From the NCBI GenBank assembly GCA_013180625.2, contig SNVD02009150.1, positions 1-64,000 of the forward strand: a stretch of 64,000 bases of DNA, in the 5' to 3' direction. This stretch comes from Boswellia sacra. Taxonomy: Eukaryota; Streptophyta; Magnoliopsida; Sapindales; Burseraceae. The notes beneath the pieces were generated by a model. The model worked only from the letters and a program-made list of their open reading frames with translations, searched no databases and was not told the DNA's origin. Positions within the stretch are counted from its first letter, which is position 1. The number at the start of each line of letters is the position of its first letter. This document shows, in pieces, positions 11,346-22,999 of this stretch. The translations under genes and the position numbers were made by a program.

Positions 11346-12149
11346 AGATACAAAATCGTGAAAATGTTCAAATCTGTCGGATGAACAGTATCATTTCCAG
11401 ATTTGAACCTCCAATTTCAAAAATTCACTAAAATTTCATTTTAAATCCAAATTCAATGAAATCAGTGGCTATTTAAAGCTTCATATGTCTATTTTCCTAA
11501 ACAAAAGAGAAATTATATAAATCACAGTCCACAAAAATGTAGCAGCTCAAAGAACATAGAACAGTCACATGAATCACAACTTCCATCAAGAACAACATCT
11601 CCTTCACTTCATAAGCACATTATTTCACAAGTAATTCATCATCCAAGCAACAAACAATCAATTTAACAATAAATCACATGTATTGCAACCCATATCAATT
11701 AAGAACAACAAAAATAAATAACAAAATTTAAGTATAGTGTTAGAAAATCCTTACTTGGTTTCCAAGCCTATACACCTCTTTGTTTTTTTTCCTTCTTCTC
11801 TCTTTTCTTCCTTCTCTTTTTCTTCTTCTCCTTCTTCTCTCTCTCTCCCTTTAGCCGTAAGACTCTCCTCTTCTATAGCCAAATGAAAGAAAAATCCTGC
11901 CCCTTTGGAATCCTAATGTCTCTTATATATACAAGGCCTTAATTCATGGGCCTAAATCCACTTATTTTCCAAACCCATTTAATCCTTACCAAATTCTAAC
12001 ACAAGCCCATAACTACAATCCAACCCAATTCTCATTTATTTAAACATGGTTTTACAACTACTTCATGGCCTAAAGCCCATCAAATTCAAATAAAATTACT
12101 CAAATACCCTTAGGCATAATTTCTAAATTTTGTAATGTATATATACATA

Positions 12150-12959
12150 CATTTTTTTTTGGAACTATACAAAAATAGATAAATGATACATAAAAGCTCA
12201 CCTCTAACCTTGCCAAGAGCTCTAACCTAACTTACAATTCATTCCCACCATTTCTAGAGATAAAATACAAGAGAGAATTGTAAGATACAATGATACAATA
12301 GAATCCAACGGATTTTTTCCATCCTCCATTCAGCTCCTCAAGGTGTCCTTATATAGGTAATTAAATGGACTATTCTAGTGTGAACCAAATCTTCCACATT
12401 TTCAGCTAGCAACCCTTCCACCAATTAGTAACACATTTTTGGCTACTGAAACGATTGAATTAGGCTTCATGGAAAACATGGCAGTTGTAGTTTTTTGTCC
12501 CATCTTTCCATAGCCACTAGATTCATGCAATTTGGACAATTATTCAGTGAGATATAGTCAAAATACCAAAGATGGGTTGGGCTAAGTAGTAGTTGCAGCT
12601 AAGTTTTATTGTGTCTAAATTTTAGCTCATCAAATGTTGGATTTGGGCTTTTGATTTTTTGTCAACTTTGTGTAGGATTGGGTCATGTTGCTCTAGGTTC
12701 AAGAATCTCTTCATTTTGATTTATAAATTGAGAGTTATGTCCATTTTGCTAAACATGCGCAAAGATTTCCATTAATCACAATTTAAGGACAATACTTTAT
12801 TTCAAGATAAAGACTATAAAAATGCAGAAGAAATGAAATAAATGTCAAATAGGCATAGGCAAAATAATTATGCTAAAATATCATAAAAAGTTTTACAATA
12901 TTGACCAATTAGCATTAATTATTTATGCTTAAGAGTGTATTTGCATGCGTTTATCAACA
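12150..12959 (-). repeat. Athila-like LTR remnant (low confidence)
   Basis: No coding potential. The right edge (minus-strand start TGTTGATAAACGCATGC at 12959) resembles the start of the Athila LTR at 28150 (TGTTGATGAAC). A minus-strand TATA-like site (CCTATATAAGG near 12350) and a segment GAGATATAGTCAAAAT match the layout of the LTR near 20240. The left part is presumably displaced by the Tekay insertion. Confidence 0.45.
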
Positions 12960-12999
12960 CATGACTTAGGATCGAGACATTGAAAGCCTCAAACAACAA

Positions 13000-14115
13000 G
13001 TGGAGCAAATTTAGTTACTTTTTCAAACTCAGCATCAAGGTAACATTAACCTTTTTCCTAAGTTAGACTTGAGCTCTCCCTTTCTTGATGAAATAGTTAG
13101 GTATCCGTTCCCATCTAACTTCAGTGTGCCAGCACTCAACTCATATAACTGTCAAAAAGACCCAGTAGAGCATTTTGAATGTTTTACCACTTGATGGAAT
13201 GTTACAACCCAATTGATGTAATGTTATGTAAAACCTTTTCCTTGACATTGACTAAACCAACCATACAATGGTTTCGGTCTTTAGCTCCAAACACTTTTAC
13301 CACTTTTAGGCAGTTTAGGAGTCAATTCATAAGTTACTTTCAAGCATTTAAGGGGGTCCAAAGAAATAGTAATGTGTTAGCCAATTTCAAGCAAAGGGAT
13401 AGGGAGTCAAGTTTGGAGTTTGTATAATGTTACCACAATAAGATCACAAGCTTAAGAGCCTTCAAAGACATAATAGCTTTAACTTCATTCATGAGCAATT
13501 TTTTACTAATCGACTCTGGAGATACTTTTCTGACTGCCCTTTTTAGATTTATGAAGATGCATATTATATTGCCTTGAATATGGTAAGAACAAATCAACTT
13601 GAGGATCAATGATTGCAAGAAAGAAGAAATGTGACTGCATGTCATACTAGGCCAAAAGACTACCATATTGACTCTAAGCAAACAAGGTGCTGTCATACTA
13701 AAGGTTGCTAGTTAGGTAACCATCAAACTAGTAGCTCGTCTAGGAGATACTCCACTTATGCGGTTATCAATGACACTCAAGTTAATATATTTAATGGAAT
13801 GCAGCCCACCATATTATTTGGAGATCCACCACTAATGAGGAGCAAAGTCTCCATGAGAAATCAGTCTAAGTGTTGTTATTATCATCAAGCGACTGGGCAT
13901 TGCATAACAGACTGCTATAAAATAAGAGATTCAATTGAAGAGTTAGTTAGAGTTGGAGAACTACAAGATTTTGTCCAACAGACCATTGAAGAGCGTGGAG
14001 ACAAAGACATGGAGTGCCTTAAGTATGTAAAGGAAGGTCAAAATGATCGCTTTCCAAATTCCATAGAATATCAATTATTTCATGAGGCCTTAACTGAATA
14101 TGGAGTGTAAAACAC
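13000..14115 (+). pseudogene. Tat-type gypsy gag, broken
   Basis: Plus strand. A gag block at 13179-13427 reads CKTFSLTLTKPTIQWFRSLA, then FRQFRSQFISYF, typical of Ty3/gypsy gag and closest in style to Tat/Ogre. A second block at 13799-14110 holds a knuckle-like CCYYHQATGHCITDCYKIRD followed by SIEELVRVGELQDFV, again Tat-like. Stops near 13430 and rearranged sequence at 13430-13800 separate them. Beyond 14115 the frame decays and is cut by a solo LTR at 14232. No Tat pol on this strand follows in the window. Confidence 0.7.
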
Positions 14116-14231
14116 TTGAAGAAATGTTTCTAATGATGAACTGAAACAACAAGACTTTGTTATTATCCATATGGTTTTTCAGTCAAGTACCTATTTCTAC
14201 AATATGCAAAAAACTTCAATATGCTTTCTAC

Positions 14232-15968
14232 TATAGGATCCTCGATGCGATTTCAATCAAATCGACACAGAGGAAGCGGCTCGGGGACTTGGATCTAGCA
14301 ATCATAGACTTCAAAACTTCTGTTGTGCTTTCTCACCACTTTAGTTCCTAGGTATGTCTGAAAACTGCCTGAATGAGACATGTAGGCATCTTAAAATCAT
14401 TGGACTATGTTCGATAAACAGTGATCGATGAATAGTGATAGATGAACAGTATATGATGAATAGTGACAGGTAAACAGTATCAGTGAACAGTCTTTAGTGA
14501 ATAGTAACTATGAACAATATCTGATGAACAGTGACGGCTTGTTACTTGTTCACTTCAACTCTCACAATATTGACCTAATTCATCTTTTTTATGTTATTGT
14601 TAATCCCTTTCCAATTTTGACTAGTAAACCTAATCCTATTAGGCTAAGTCTAACTAATTTTTTGAGCTCCTAGAACTTAATCCCTTTAAGTATTTAATTA
14701 GGCTTTTAACACTTAATTAGGTCCAACCCAATTTTGTGTAGGCTTTTAATTAATCATATTAATTATAAGCCCATTAATCTAATTAATTAAATTAGCCCAA
14801 ATACTTATTATTTAATTAATCAAATTAATTAAATAATGAACCCATTTACTAGTCAAATATATTTAATTTAATACCTGGGTTTTATTCTCTAATAAATCCA
14901 ATTAAATTAAATAATTAATTTCTCAAGTCCAATCCCTGTTCAGACAATTTTATATCAGCTATCTAGGGAGTTTAATAGACATATTTAATTATAAGCTCCA
15001 ATAAGTTTGACCCAATACTTTATTATTTCATAACTGTAGTGGGCTCCACCTATTAACTTTGGCCCATTCCACTACAAGTCTAAAGCTGCACACTTGAATT
15101 AAATACTCTCTACAGGCAGCTTAATAATTTAATCTAATTATGTTATTTCTTTAAGCCCTATCCATTGAGCATCAGGTTTACATAACTACCCTTCATGGAA
15201 TACCAATAATTGGAGGTAGGTATGATTTATCTTGTTATCCCTCCAATTATATTTTGATCCCTTGATACCAGTTTTACACCATTTAAATGAGTTGAGATGT
15301 ATTAAGATAAATCTCGATTTAATGAACAGCTTTCATAAACACTTAGCCAAAATTCTCTCAAATAAAACCTTGTAAAACCATCAAGATAGTATTCTGCAAT
15401 TCTTTCGGAGTAATGAATTCTATATCTATAGTATAGTGTTTATTAGCAAACAGATCTTACAATCATAACTAGCCAAGGTATTAACCTTACTCTTTTAAAT
15501 CTCATTTTTTATTCTAGTAAAGACTATAGTCTGTATATTAGAGATACACTATCACTTAGGATTAAGGTAGGAAAGCCTTTAGTGCTTAGTTGTGATAATT
15601 TACATTTAGTTACGGTATTTTCACCAAATATTGTAATTACTCGTGGTACATGTTCAATACATTCATTAATCCACTAGTGTCTTTGTTTTGAAGTCTCTAC
15701 TTCAAATAGTTAGAGACTCACTATTTCCCATTGAAGACAGTCCAACTTTTGTTTATAGATTATGAACTAGTTTTGAGCTATTATAAAGTTCTATGTTTCA
15801 TATATATCTCATATATACAGAACTTTATTAATGTAAAATCTCTGGAGCCTTTAGTCATTGATACAGTCAAACTTGGGTAATTTATAAATAATAACTTCTA
15901 TTCATTCATAACAACAATGTTTACATATTACAGAAAAACATTTGTACTTTGAGGGTATATCTCTAACA
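14232..15968 (-). repeat. solo copia-type LTR with 5-bp target duplication
   Basis: On the minus strand it starts TGTTAGAGATATACCCTC at 15968. The other end reads ATCCTATA, where a normal terminus would be CA; a single substitution explains this. The 5 bp TCTAC occurs on both sides (14227-14231 and 15969-15973). No coding domain lies inside, so I read this as a 1737-bp solo LTR. At 14400-14540 there are about eight irregular copies of a GATGAACAGTGA-like unit. Confidence 0.65.
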
Positions 15969-15973
15969 TCTAC

Positions 15974-17695
15974 AACTTCAGTCAGTCACCACTTTATTGT
16001 TTATGTCCACAAGATAAGTTATTCAAGCGTCTACAATCACTATCTTGTAAGTTGCAAAAAGCCCAGGAGCCTTTTACTAGTAAAGACAAAGAGCCTATAA
16101 GCTCCCACTTTTGAAATGAACCCAAAAGCCAACTTTATATCAATCAATGAAAGTCTTCATAGGTGTTATTCAAAATTTTGTATTATGAACTTCGAAGGTA
16201 CCTACTATGGGTTTCTTCAGCTAAGTCCCAATCAGTTAGGTGTTCCAACACCAATGCTTTCCACTGAGATTAAGCATGTCAGTTAGGTGTTCCAACACTA
16301 GCGCTCTCCTCCGGGATCAAGCATAATAGGCAAGTGTTTCGACACCAATGCTCTCCTCCATGGTTGAGCCGTTCAATTAGATGGTAAGCCACTAATGCTC
16401 TCTTTCAGGATCGAGCCTCTTAGTTAGGTGGTATGCACCAATGCTCTTCTTCAGGATCGAGTAAATAGAAATCCCTGCCACATAGGACTCATAAGTCCTT
16501 GACAATTAGGTATGCTCTCTCTCCAAAGATAGAGCCAAAAAATGAAAATCCCTGTCACATAGGACTTATAAGTCCTTGGCAATCATGTATGCTCTCTCTC
16601 TAGAAATAGAGCCAAAAAATAAAAATCCTTGCCACATAGGACTTGTAAGTCCTTGGTAGGCAACAATGCTCCCTTTTGAGATCAAGCTTTTCAATTAGGT
16701 GGTAAGCCACCAAAGCTCTCATCCAGGATCGAGCCTTTCGGTTAGGTGATACACCACCAACACTCTCCTTTGGGATCAAGCAAATAAAAATCCCTACCAC
16801 ATAGGACTCATAAGTCTTTCGTGGTCAGGTATGCTTCTCCCTAGAGATAGAGCCAAAAAATAAAAATCACTACTACTCAGGATTTGAATTACAACATTTG
16901 TAATAGCATACCTAGTATGAATGCAAAATAAAAGAAAATGCAAAAAAACCCAAGCCTTTGAGAGTTGTTTTTCGTAATAACCAAATCTTATTTTTTGTTT
17001 GGCATTTAACAAGTATCAAATTATTTTACTTAACACCTTAGTAGTGTTGGACGAATAGTTACGAAGCAGTATGAAAAATAAGCTCGATAATATAAGGAGT
17101 TATCAACTGAAGTCAGATGTTTGTTGGGCAATATACTGAGTTGTAGAATATTATGTTTGCATTTGGAGAATTAAGAGTAAGTTGAGTATTTAAATAGATA
17201 TTGGCTAATTTATCTAAATTTTTTAAGAAGTTGCTATTTTTCAAAAGACTCTCTAAAAATGTGTTTTTCTTTTTATATGAAGAAATTTCCTTTTTCACTC
17301 GTTACGATGATATGCGTAATGCACAAAATTTACCAATTTGACTAAAGGGGATCATATTAGCAAAAAATGAAAAGAGGGCTGTAGTTTATTTTGCATTTTG
17401 GTTTGTGTTGGATTTGTTAGATTAGATTTAGGATAGGATTCTATTAGGATTTGAAACAATTTTAAAAATCATATATCCTAGAGATAATTGAATTTGCATT
17501 AAATTAAGATCTTTTAAAATTTGTAAACTATAAAATGCAGAATTGCCCTAAAGCAAGCATATATATATATAAAACGTAAACTCAACACTATAGGCTAGAC
17601 CGAATATCTAACCTAGGGGTACTTCTTGTCCCTTAGTTTTAACCATCCATGGAAATAAAAGTAAGATAAATTAACACAATGACAATGAAGGCTAC
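15974..17695. other. Tat-like noncoding region with diverged tandem repeats
   Basis: No reading frame with family similarity. 16210-16870 is a field of tandem repeats (listed separately). 15974-16209 probably continues the interrupted Tat sequence. In 16871-17695 I see only AT-rich DNA with no supportable feature. Tat elements often carry such repeats in untranslated parts; that link is inference. Confidence 0.5.
16210..16870. repeat. interleaved diverged tandem repeats (~60 and ~77 bp)
   Basis: One unit contains TTAGGTG, CACCAATGCTCTC and AGGATCGAGC (about seven copies, 16210-16450 and 16660-16790). The other contains CACATAGGACTCATAAGTCC, TATGCTCTCTC, ATAGAGCCAAAAAAT and AAAATCC (about 16483, 16556, 16632 and 16798; ~77-bp spacing). 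The two types alternate in blocks. Confidence 0.8.
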
Positions 17696-20600
17696 CATGG
17701 AAATAAGAGGTGAAACCATCCACGAGGAAGGGGATTTAGCACAACAAACTAAAAGGTAAGCAAATATGATATGAATAATCAAGATGATATCAACGAATAG
17801 AAGTACAGATGTGATGTGTTTGAAACTAGCAAGTATACTAGTTGCACAAGTAATAAAGTGATGAGTGAGATATCGTTCCCACGAGGATTGATTCTAACTA
17901 AATTTGTTATTTCCAGCAACAATAAACTAAATGGGGGGGTTTTGTTGAATGATTAACTAAATGAAATAAGAATGCAAATTAAGAATAACAAAACAGAAGT
18001 TAATTTGAATGAAAGATCAATGAGAGAAATCTGGTTAAGGGATCCTTCTCTACCACAAGATATGATTTGCGAATTAATCGTAGAATTGTCATCCAATTAC
18101 AGCATTGAAGTTATCAACCGTAGATAACAACAAGCTCTGTTATCCCAATCTTTCCTTACTTTGTTGTTAAATAAAACAAGCTCTTTATTTAATCTCTATC
18201 CATTAAACAACCTAGAACAAGCTCTCTAAATTTAATTCAATGGATGCATTACGAAAAGAAAGATAGGTTGATCTAAGCAATAAACACACAAACTCGGATT
18301 ATTTAACTTAGGTTATATTCTCCAATTGCAATCTCTGATCACAATTTTGCTACTAATGATTAGAAATTCAGGACAATTACGGATCAAGATTTCTAGTCTA
18401 GCAATAAATCACAACCAGATTATATTCAGTTGGCCACTCAAATACAATCAGCAAGCAATCATAAGCATTAAATATGGGAGAATACAAGCAACTTCAATTA
18501 GAGAATTGGATAACAATTCCTTACACAATCAACTTACAAAAACCATATTAGGGGCTTTGAAATCACCCTCAACCAATTCAGATTCAGTTACACATGTTTA
18601 AGAACGTGGTAAATACAATACAACATGGAGACATTCCAGAAAATGAAAGGGAAGGGAAAAACTTAGCAAATTTGATGTAATTCTCTTTGGATTGTAGTTC
18701 TTCCTCTTTCCAAGCTTCCTTTCTCCTTCAAGAACTCCAAGAGATGAAAGAATTCCAGAGCTGAGCCTCCACCACGTTCTCCCCTCTTCAAGTTATGAAA
18801 ATAAAACCCTAAAATGTGTTTAAATACTCTGCTACAGTGACTTGCTACAGTGCCCCGTATTATACATGCTACAGTGCTTGTGGAATTATATTTCTATACA
18901 TCTCACACTGTTTTGATTACAACTTTTGGTACACTGAATGGATTTATAAACCGTAAATTTCTCCAGAAAATAGACTTCGAGAGCTTTCCAACGGTATATA
19001 ATATGTCATCGGGTTCATTGTATATCAATACAATTAAATCCGAGAAGATCACTGACTAGCAGAGGTGAAATGAAGGGTTTTACTCCATTTTTGTGCAAGT
19101 TGCTCCAAAACTCCTACAAACATCAAAACCACACAAAAACATAAAAATACCAAGGAATATAGCAAAGAAACATGGACGAATTGATATAAAAGTAATACAT
19201 AAATAGACACCTATCAAGATGGTAGACGGTACTCCTGACCATTCAAATGTAAAAAAAAAAAAAAAAAAAGGTGGTAAGACCATCCATGAAAATAGGAGGT
19301 AAAACCTACCATAGCAAATGAATGAACAATTTCATATGCAATAAATAAGAATAATTAAAGTACAAAAGTAAGATAAATTAACACAATAACAATGAAGGCT
19401 AAGGTTAGGGGATCCGCCCTTGATATATCAAATAAGGATAAACAACCCAATTATAACTCAATTGGAATCCACACATCGAGGAGTTTTCAATCGGAAGGTA
19501 TGTCATTTAAGTCCATTTTAGTTATATGAATTATATTTGTTTCATTACCAATATTTATACCACTTCTTGTAAATGGGTTCAAGTATCCAGTGTGCCAAAC
19601 ACCATATGTCTACAACAAATCAAGGTTCCTAATTAGACTTATGTCGGTGAGAAAGAACCATACAACATTTAGAAAGGCTCTAAGCATTTGATGTGCCAAA
19701 GATTGTCTACAATGGATCAAGACCTCCACTTTACGGGTGGTGTCAATATTGGTAGGGAAATAAATAGAAATCATATAAATTAAATAACAAAAGATTATGA
19801 TTATTAAGCACATATCAAAGGGTTAGAAAATTCTTATTCTCATATCAAGGGTTTCACCCTTTCACCTTAGCAAAAGATGATTTAGCAAGACATTATAAAA
19901 GAAAGAAAACAAATTACAAGAAAAAGAAGATTTATTAATAACATTAAGAGAACAAACACAAGAGAGAAAACACAATAATAAGAGATCCCAGCCAAAGCCA
20001 AGATGCCTTCATGGGTCACAAGACACTTCTATTTATAGATACATTCAGGGGCAAACTTGTCAAATTACAAAGGGACAATTGTAAAATATCTTGTTGACAA
20101 TTTGGATCATCTGTGCACCGACTTTGACCACCAATTTTGGCATCGAATTATTTAGAATTTTGATCACATGTCTTCATAAAAGTTGTAGATATTTCTCTCA
20201 GCTTTTTAGAACATCTTGATTCATACAATGTGGATATATATATCAAGAGATATGGTCAAAATATGGAGGCATGGTTAGGCCAGGCTAAAACTGCAGATGG
20301 GTTTACTTCAAGCCCATTTTTAGTCCACTAAGAGCCTAAATTTGATGATGCTTGTGAAATACAATCTTATAGATAATTTAATAAGCTTTCTAACAAATTA
20401 AGATTTGCACCATTCGGATCTATAAATAGAAAGTTATACTCATTTTACCGATTCTGTAATAAAAAATGAAATTAAGATAAAGCTAATTCAAAAGATTGAA
20501 AGACTACAAATATGCTTAAATTGAGGACTTTAATGACACTATTAAAGTAATATGATGAATTAAGCTCTTCTTAAACAAACATATTTAAGTGTTCATTACA
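17696..20600 (-). repeat. 3' LTR of the Athila element, split and rearranged
   Basis: Segments 17716-17811 and 19217-20600 align with the right LTR (26607-28150) and are separated by the solo LTR 17812-19216. The inner end is TGTAATGAAC on the minus strand at 20600, next to the polypurine tract. The outermost ~80 bp of the right LTR are missing here; instead 17640-17715 repeats internal LTR motifs (AAGTAAGATAAATTAACACA, then CCATGGAAATA), so the outer end was rearranged. Confidence 0.8.
17812..19216 (-). repeat. solo LTR, copy A of the LOG-carrier LTR family
   Basis: Length 1405 bp; TGATAGGTGTC start and ACATCA end on the minus strand. Flanked by a perfect 5-bp duplication AGATG (17807-17811 and 19217-19221). 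The empty site is visible in the partner Athila LTR (AAAGATGGTAGG near 26767), which proves the insertion. It is highly similar by eye to copies B (31158-32568) and C (60082-61492). Confidence 0.95.
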
Positions 20601-20612
20601 ACCCCCAGCTAG
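20601..20612 (-). promoter_or_regulatory. polypurine tract of the Athila element
   Basis: The minus strand reads AGCTGGGGGT directly before the LTR start at 20600. This is the expected place for the plus-strand primer and fixes the LTR border. Confidence 0.75.
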
Positions 20613-21971
20613 CTTATTGCTACTTCTTAGCAAATAAAGCGTTATTATTTAGAAGTCATTTATAGAATTTTACATCCAATGTGGTCATTATTACACTCTC
20701 CTTGATTCTATCCAAATAAACAAACTCTAAACCGATTTTTTTCTCTCTTTTTTTTAAAGACTCATATGTCCTTCAGTCAAGATATTAACAAACATTCTTT
20801 TTGTGCTCAATTGACAGATGACTATGGGGCTTATTAGAAAGAAGCCATATCGGTTCTAGTATTTATTAAGGCTAACATCCTTAGGCAGGTGGGATTCATT
20901 CATCTTTATATATATATATTGAAACAATGCATCTTTAACCTATGTAGTGAGCCTTAGGCTAATGACTCCCAGACCAGTTGGCCTTAGGGCATTAGGTGTC
21001 AAGGCACCTCTACAAGCTTAACGACTCGAGTTGCCAATGCTTTATTTTTTATTAGAAACTTGTGGATAGTTGAATGTTCAATCCCATTAAGCTTTCTCTT
21101 TAATTCGTGTAATGAGCTTTGGGCCAATAGCTCCCAATCCAGTTGGTCTTAGGGCATTAGGTGTTGACGCACCCCTCGGCCTTAATTGCTCGAATTAAAG
21201 AGGCTACGAGCCCAAACTTATCCACAATTTTTTTTACTTTCACTTTTTTTTCTCTTTTTTCTTTTTCTTCTTCTTCTTCTTCTTTTTTTTTTTAACTTTC
21301 CCCTTCCTTTTGTTGTTATCCTAAACAAAACAAAAGAACTCAAATATTGCAACATTTCATTTTGTAACCCATAATCATGCATCAAAGTATGTGTGTGTGT
21401 GAAGAAAGGTTCATGAATACTTGCATAATGAGCACATGAGCAAATAGTTTATTAAATGATAAGGTTGTGGGAGTTCATAGATTTGAATAATTCAAAGTGA
21501 AGTGAATAAGACATCCTCGTTATAAAATCCAAAAATCATAACTAAATAATATCAGGTTAGCTAAAATGAGTCTTCAAAAGTGTAAAATCAAAACAAAATG
21601 ATAAATTGGTTAGAGTGTGTCTCTAGAGTTCAAAATGGCCCTCTTTACTCTATCATTCCTGACCCAGAATGCATCTCAAGAGGATTTAAACTCCCTACAC
21701 CACATTCTGAATCTAATTACTAACTCGTTTTTTTTTGTAATAAGAAAATATAAGACACACTTATGTCTACTATCCTTCTCCCCCCCAACCAAATGAAACA
21801 TTGCCCTCAATGTTTAAATGTAGAGAGATAAAGTATAAGAGACATTACTTGAAGCTTCAGTTATTCAAAAGAGATGACATGAAAGACACGTAAAATAAAA
21901 TGCTACAAATAAAAGAAAAATTACAAATGGAGATTTAGATCCAATTTGCACTTTTTGTTTTGTCCCCTTAA
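20613..21971 (-). other. 3' noncoding region of the Athila element
   Basis: No supportable gene. It holds pyrimidine tracts (21225-21300), a short repeat near 20935-21180 (AGGGCATTAGGTGT twice, with GAGCCTTAGGC-like flanks), a C-run CTCCCCCCCAACCA near 21778-21791 followed by ACATTGCCCTCAATGT, and segments near 21657-21700 and 21920-21960 that resemble the region beside the intact LOG frame (63300-63520). Confidence 0.6.
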
Positions 21972-22224
21972 CTAATTAATTTGAGTTATAGCTGGGTCAG
22001 GTTCATACTCGGCTGCTTGTAACTTGTTAAGTAATTCACTAGTGGTAGTGGCAGAAACAAGGATTTGTCGCACCGAATGAGGGATAAAATTCTGTTCTAC
22101 AGCTGCATCAACAAAACGTATCAAAGGATCAAAGAAATTTTTAACATTCAATAAACCTATGGGTTTTTGATGGAGATTTAGTTAGGTCCAAGAGCCAAAA
22201 TTCCTTCTAGAGTACCAAAGTCAC
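21972..22224 (-). pseudogene. LOG-like cytokinin riboside-monophosphate phosphoribohydrolase fragment
   Basis: The minus strand reads FGTLEG, then after a small indel SWT(stop)LNLHQKPIGLLNV, then NFFDPLIRFVDAAVEQNF, then RQILVSATTTSELLNKLQAA, ending in TAG at 21972-21974. It aligns along its length with the C-terminal half of the open LOG frame at 63548-64000. LOG enzymes release free-base cytokinin from its riboside monophosphate. The Pro-Gly of the PGGxGT motif is lost: the copy starts at the junction with integrase sequence (RCIPDNE, about 22225-22245). No intron interrupts about 80 codons. It lies in pol sense, between pol and the 3' LTR. Confidence 0.85.
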
Positions 22225-22990
22225 CTCATTGTCGGGTATGCATCTTTTAATTATTTGGTCTGGACAATATTTGAATAGATATGGGTCATTCCAATAAAAA
22301 TTTTTCACCTCGATCAAAAACTTCATTTTGTCTAGAGCATTCCAATGAGGTGGCATTTCTCATTTTGCAAGAAAATTTACAATGTTAGCAAACCAAGGTA
22401 CTGCCATAACGAAGAATAAAAATTCATCAGGAAAAGAGTCATTGATAGATGAAGTTTCAATTAATGTCTCTGTCGTTAATCTTGACAGATGAGCTGCAAT
22501 GATATTTTCAGCTCCTTTCTTATCCTTTATCGTGATGTTGAATTCTTGGAGCAATAAGATCCACCGTATCAATCTAGATTTTGCGTCCTGTTTAGACATT
22601 AAATATCTCACAGCTGTATGGTTAATGTAAACAATTGTTGTAGAACCAATTATATAAGATCAAAATTTGCCCAATGCAAATACTACTACAAGTAGTTCTT
22701 TTTCAGTTGTTGTGTAATTCATTTGTGCATTATTTAAAGTCCTACTTGCATAGTATATCACATAAGGTTACCTTCTTTTCTGTGTCCTAAGACAACACCA
22801 ATAACATAATCACTTGCATCACACATCAATTCAAAGGGCAAGGACCAATTAGGAGATTGCATAATTGGAGCAGTTGTTGAAAGTCCAATTAACTTATCAA
22901 AGGCATTTTGACATTCTTGAGTCCATTCAAAGAAGTGTCTTTTATTAAGAGGTTACAAAGAGGTTTAGATATAACACTGAAATTTCTTAT
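22225..22990 (-). pseudogene. Athila RNase H and start of integrase, truncated by fusion to LOG
   Basis: RNase H (minus strand) contains RYLMSKQDAKSRLIRWILLL, EFNITIKDKKGAENIIAAHL (about 22490-22610) and a decayed N-terminal half up to 22990. The frame continues through WNDPYLFKYCPDQII to RCIPDNE near 22230, the opening of Athila integrase before its zinc-binding domain, and then passes straight into LOG-like sequence. The zinc region, the DDE core and the C-terminus of integrase are absent, so a deletion or recombination joined integrase to LOG. Confidence 0.82.
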
Positions 22991-22999
22991 GAACCTCCT

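Larger units (their letters stand above)
5334..12149 (-). mobile_element. Tekay-type Ty3/gypsy chromovirus, degenerate, 3' end off-window
   Basis: A minus-strand Ty3/gypsy element: LTR (from 10005), primer-binding site, gag, protease, RT, RNase H, integrase and the start of a chromodomain. The SIRE element interrupts it inside the chromodomain at 5333/5334; its 3' remainder and 3' LTR are left of the window. The integrase C-terminus and the chromodomain start (RTGKTIPLVKVLW-like: RGKTIPLVKVLW) are of Tekay/Del type. The right border at 12149 is a guess, because no second LTR is available to define it. Confidence 0.85.
10005..12149 (-). repeat. 5' LTR of the Tekay-type element (right border uncertain)
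   Basis: The inner end on the minus strand is GGGCGTGACA, directly before the primer-binding site. The outer end is not fixed because the partner LTR is off-window; TACATACA at about 12141-12149 is a possible terminus. It contains a three-copy 66-bp repeat (10540-10715) and a foreign satellite-like insertion (10796-11345). The pyrimidine-rich stretch at 11780-11870 and the TATATATA-like site near 11925-11935 could belong to its promoter region. Confidence 0.6.

Noticed and set aside
18850..19059. A 69-codon frame conserved at 18850, 32202 and 61125
   Set aside because: Conservation is explained by recent common origin of the LTR copies; the 32202 copy has a frameshifted C-terminus, and it has no known domain.
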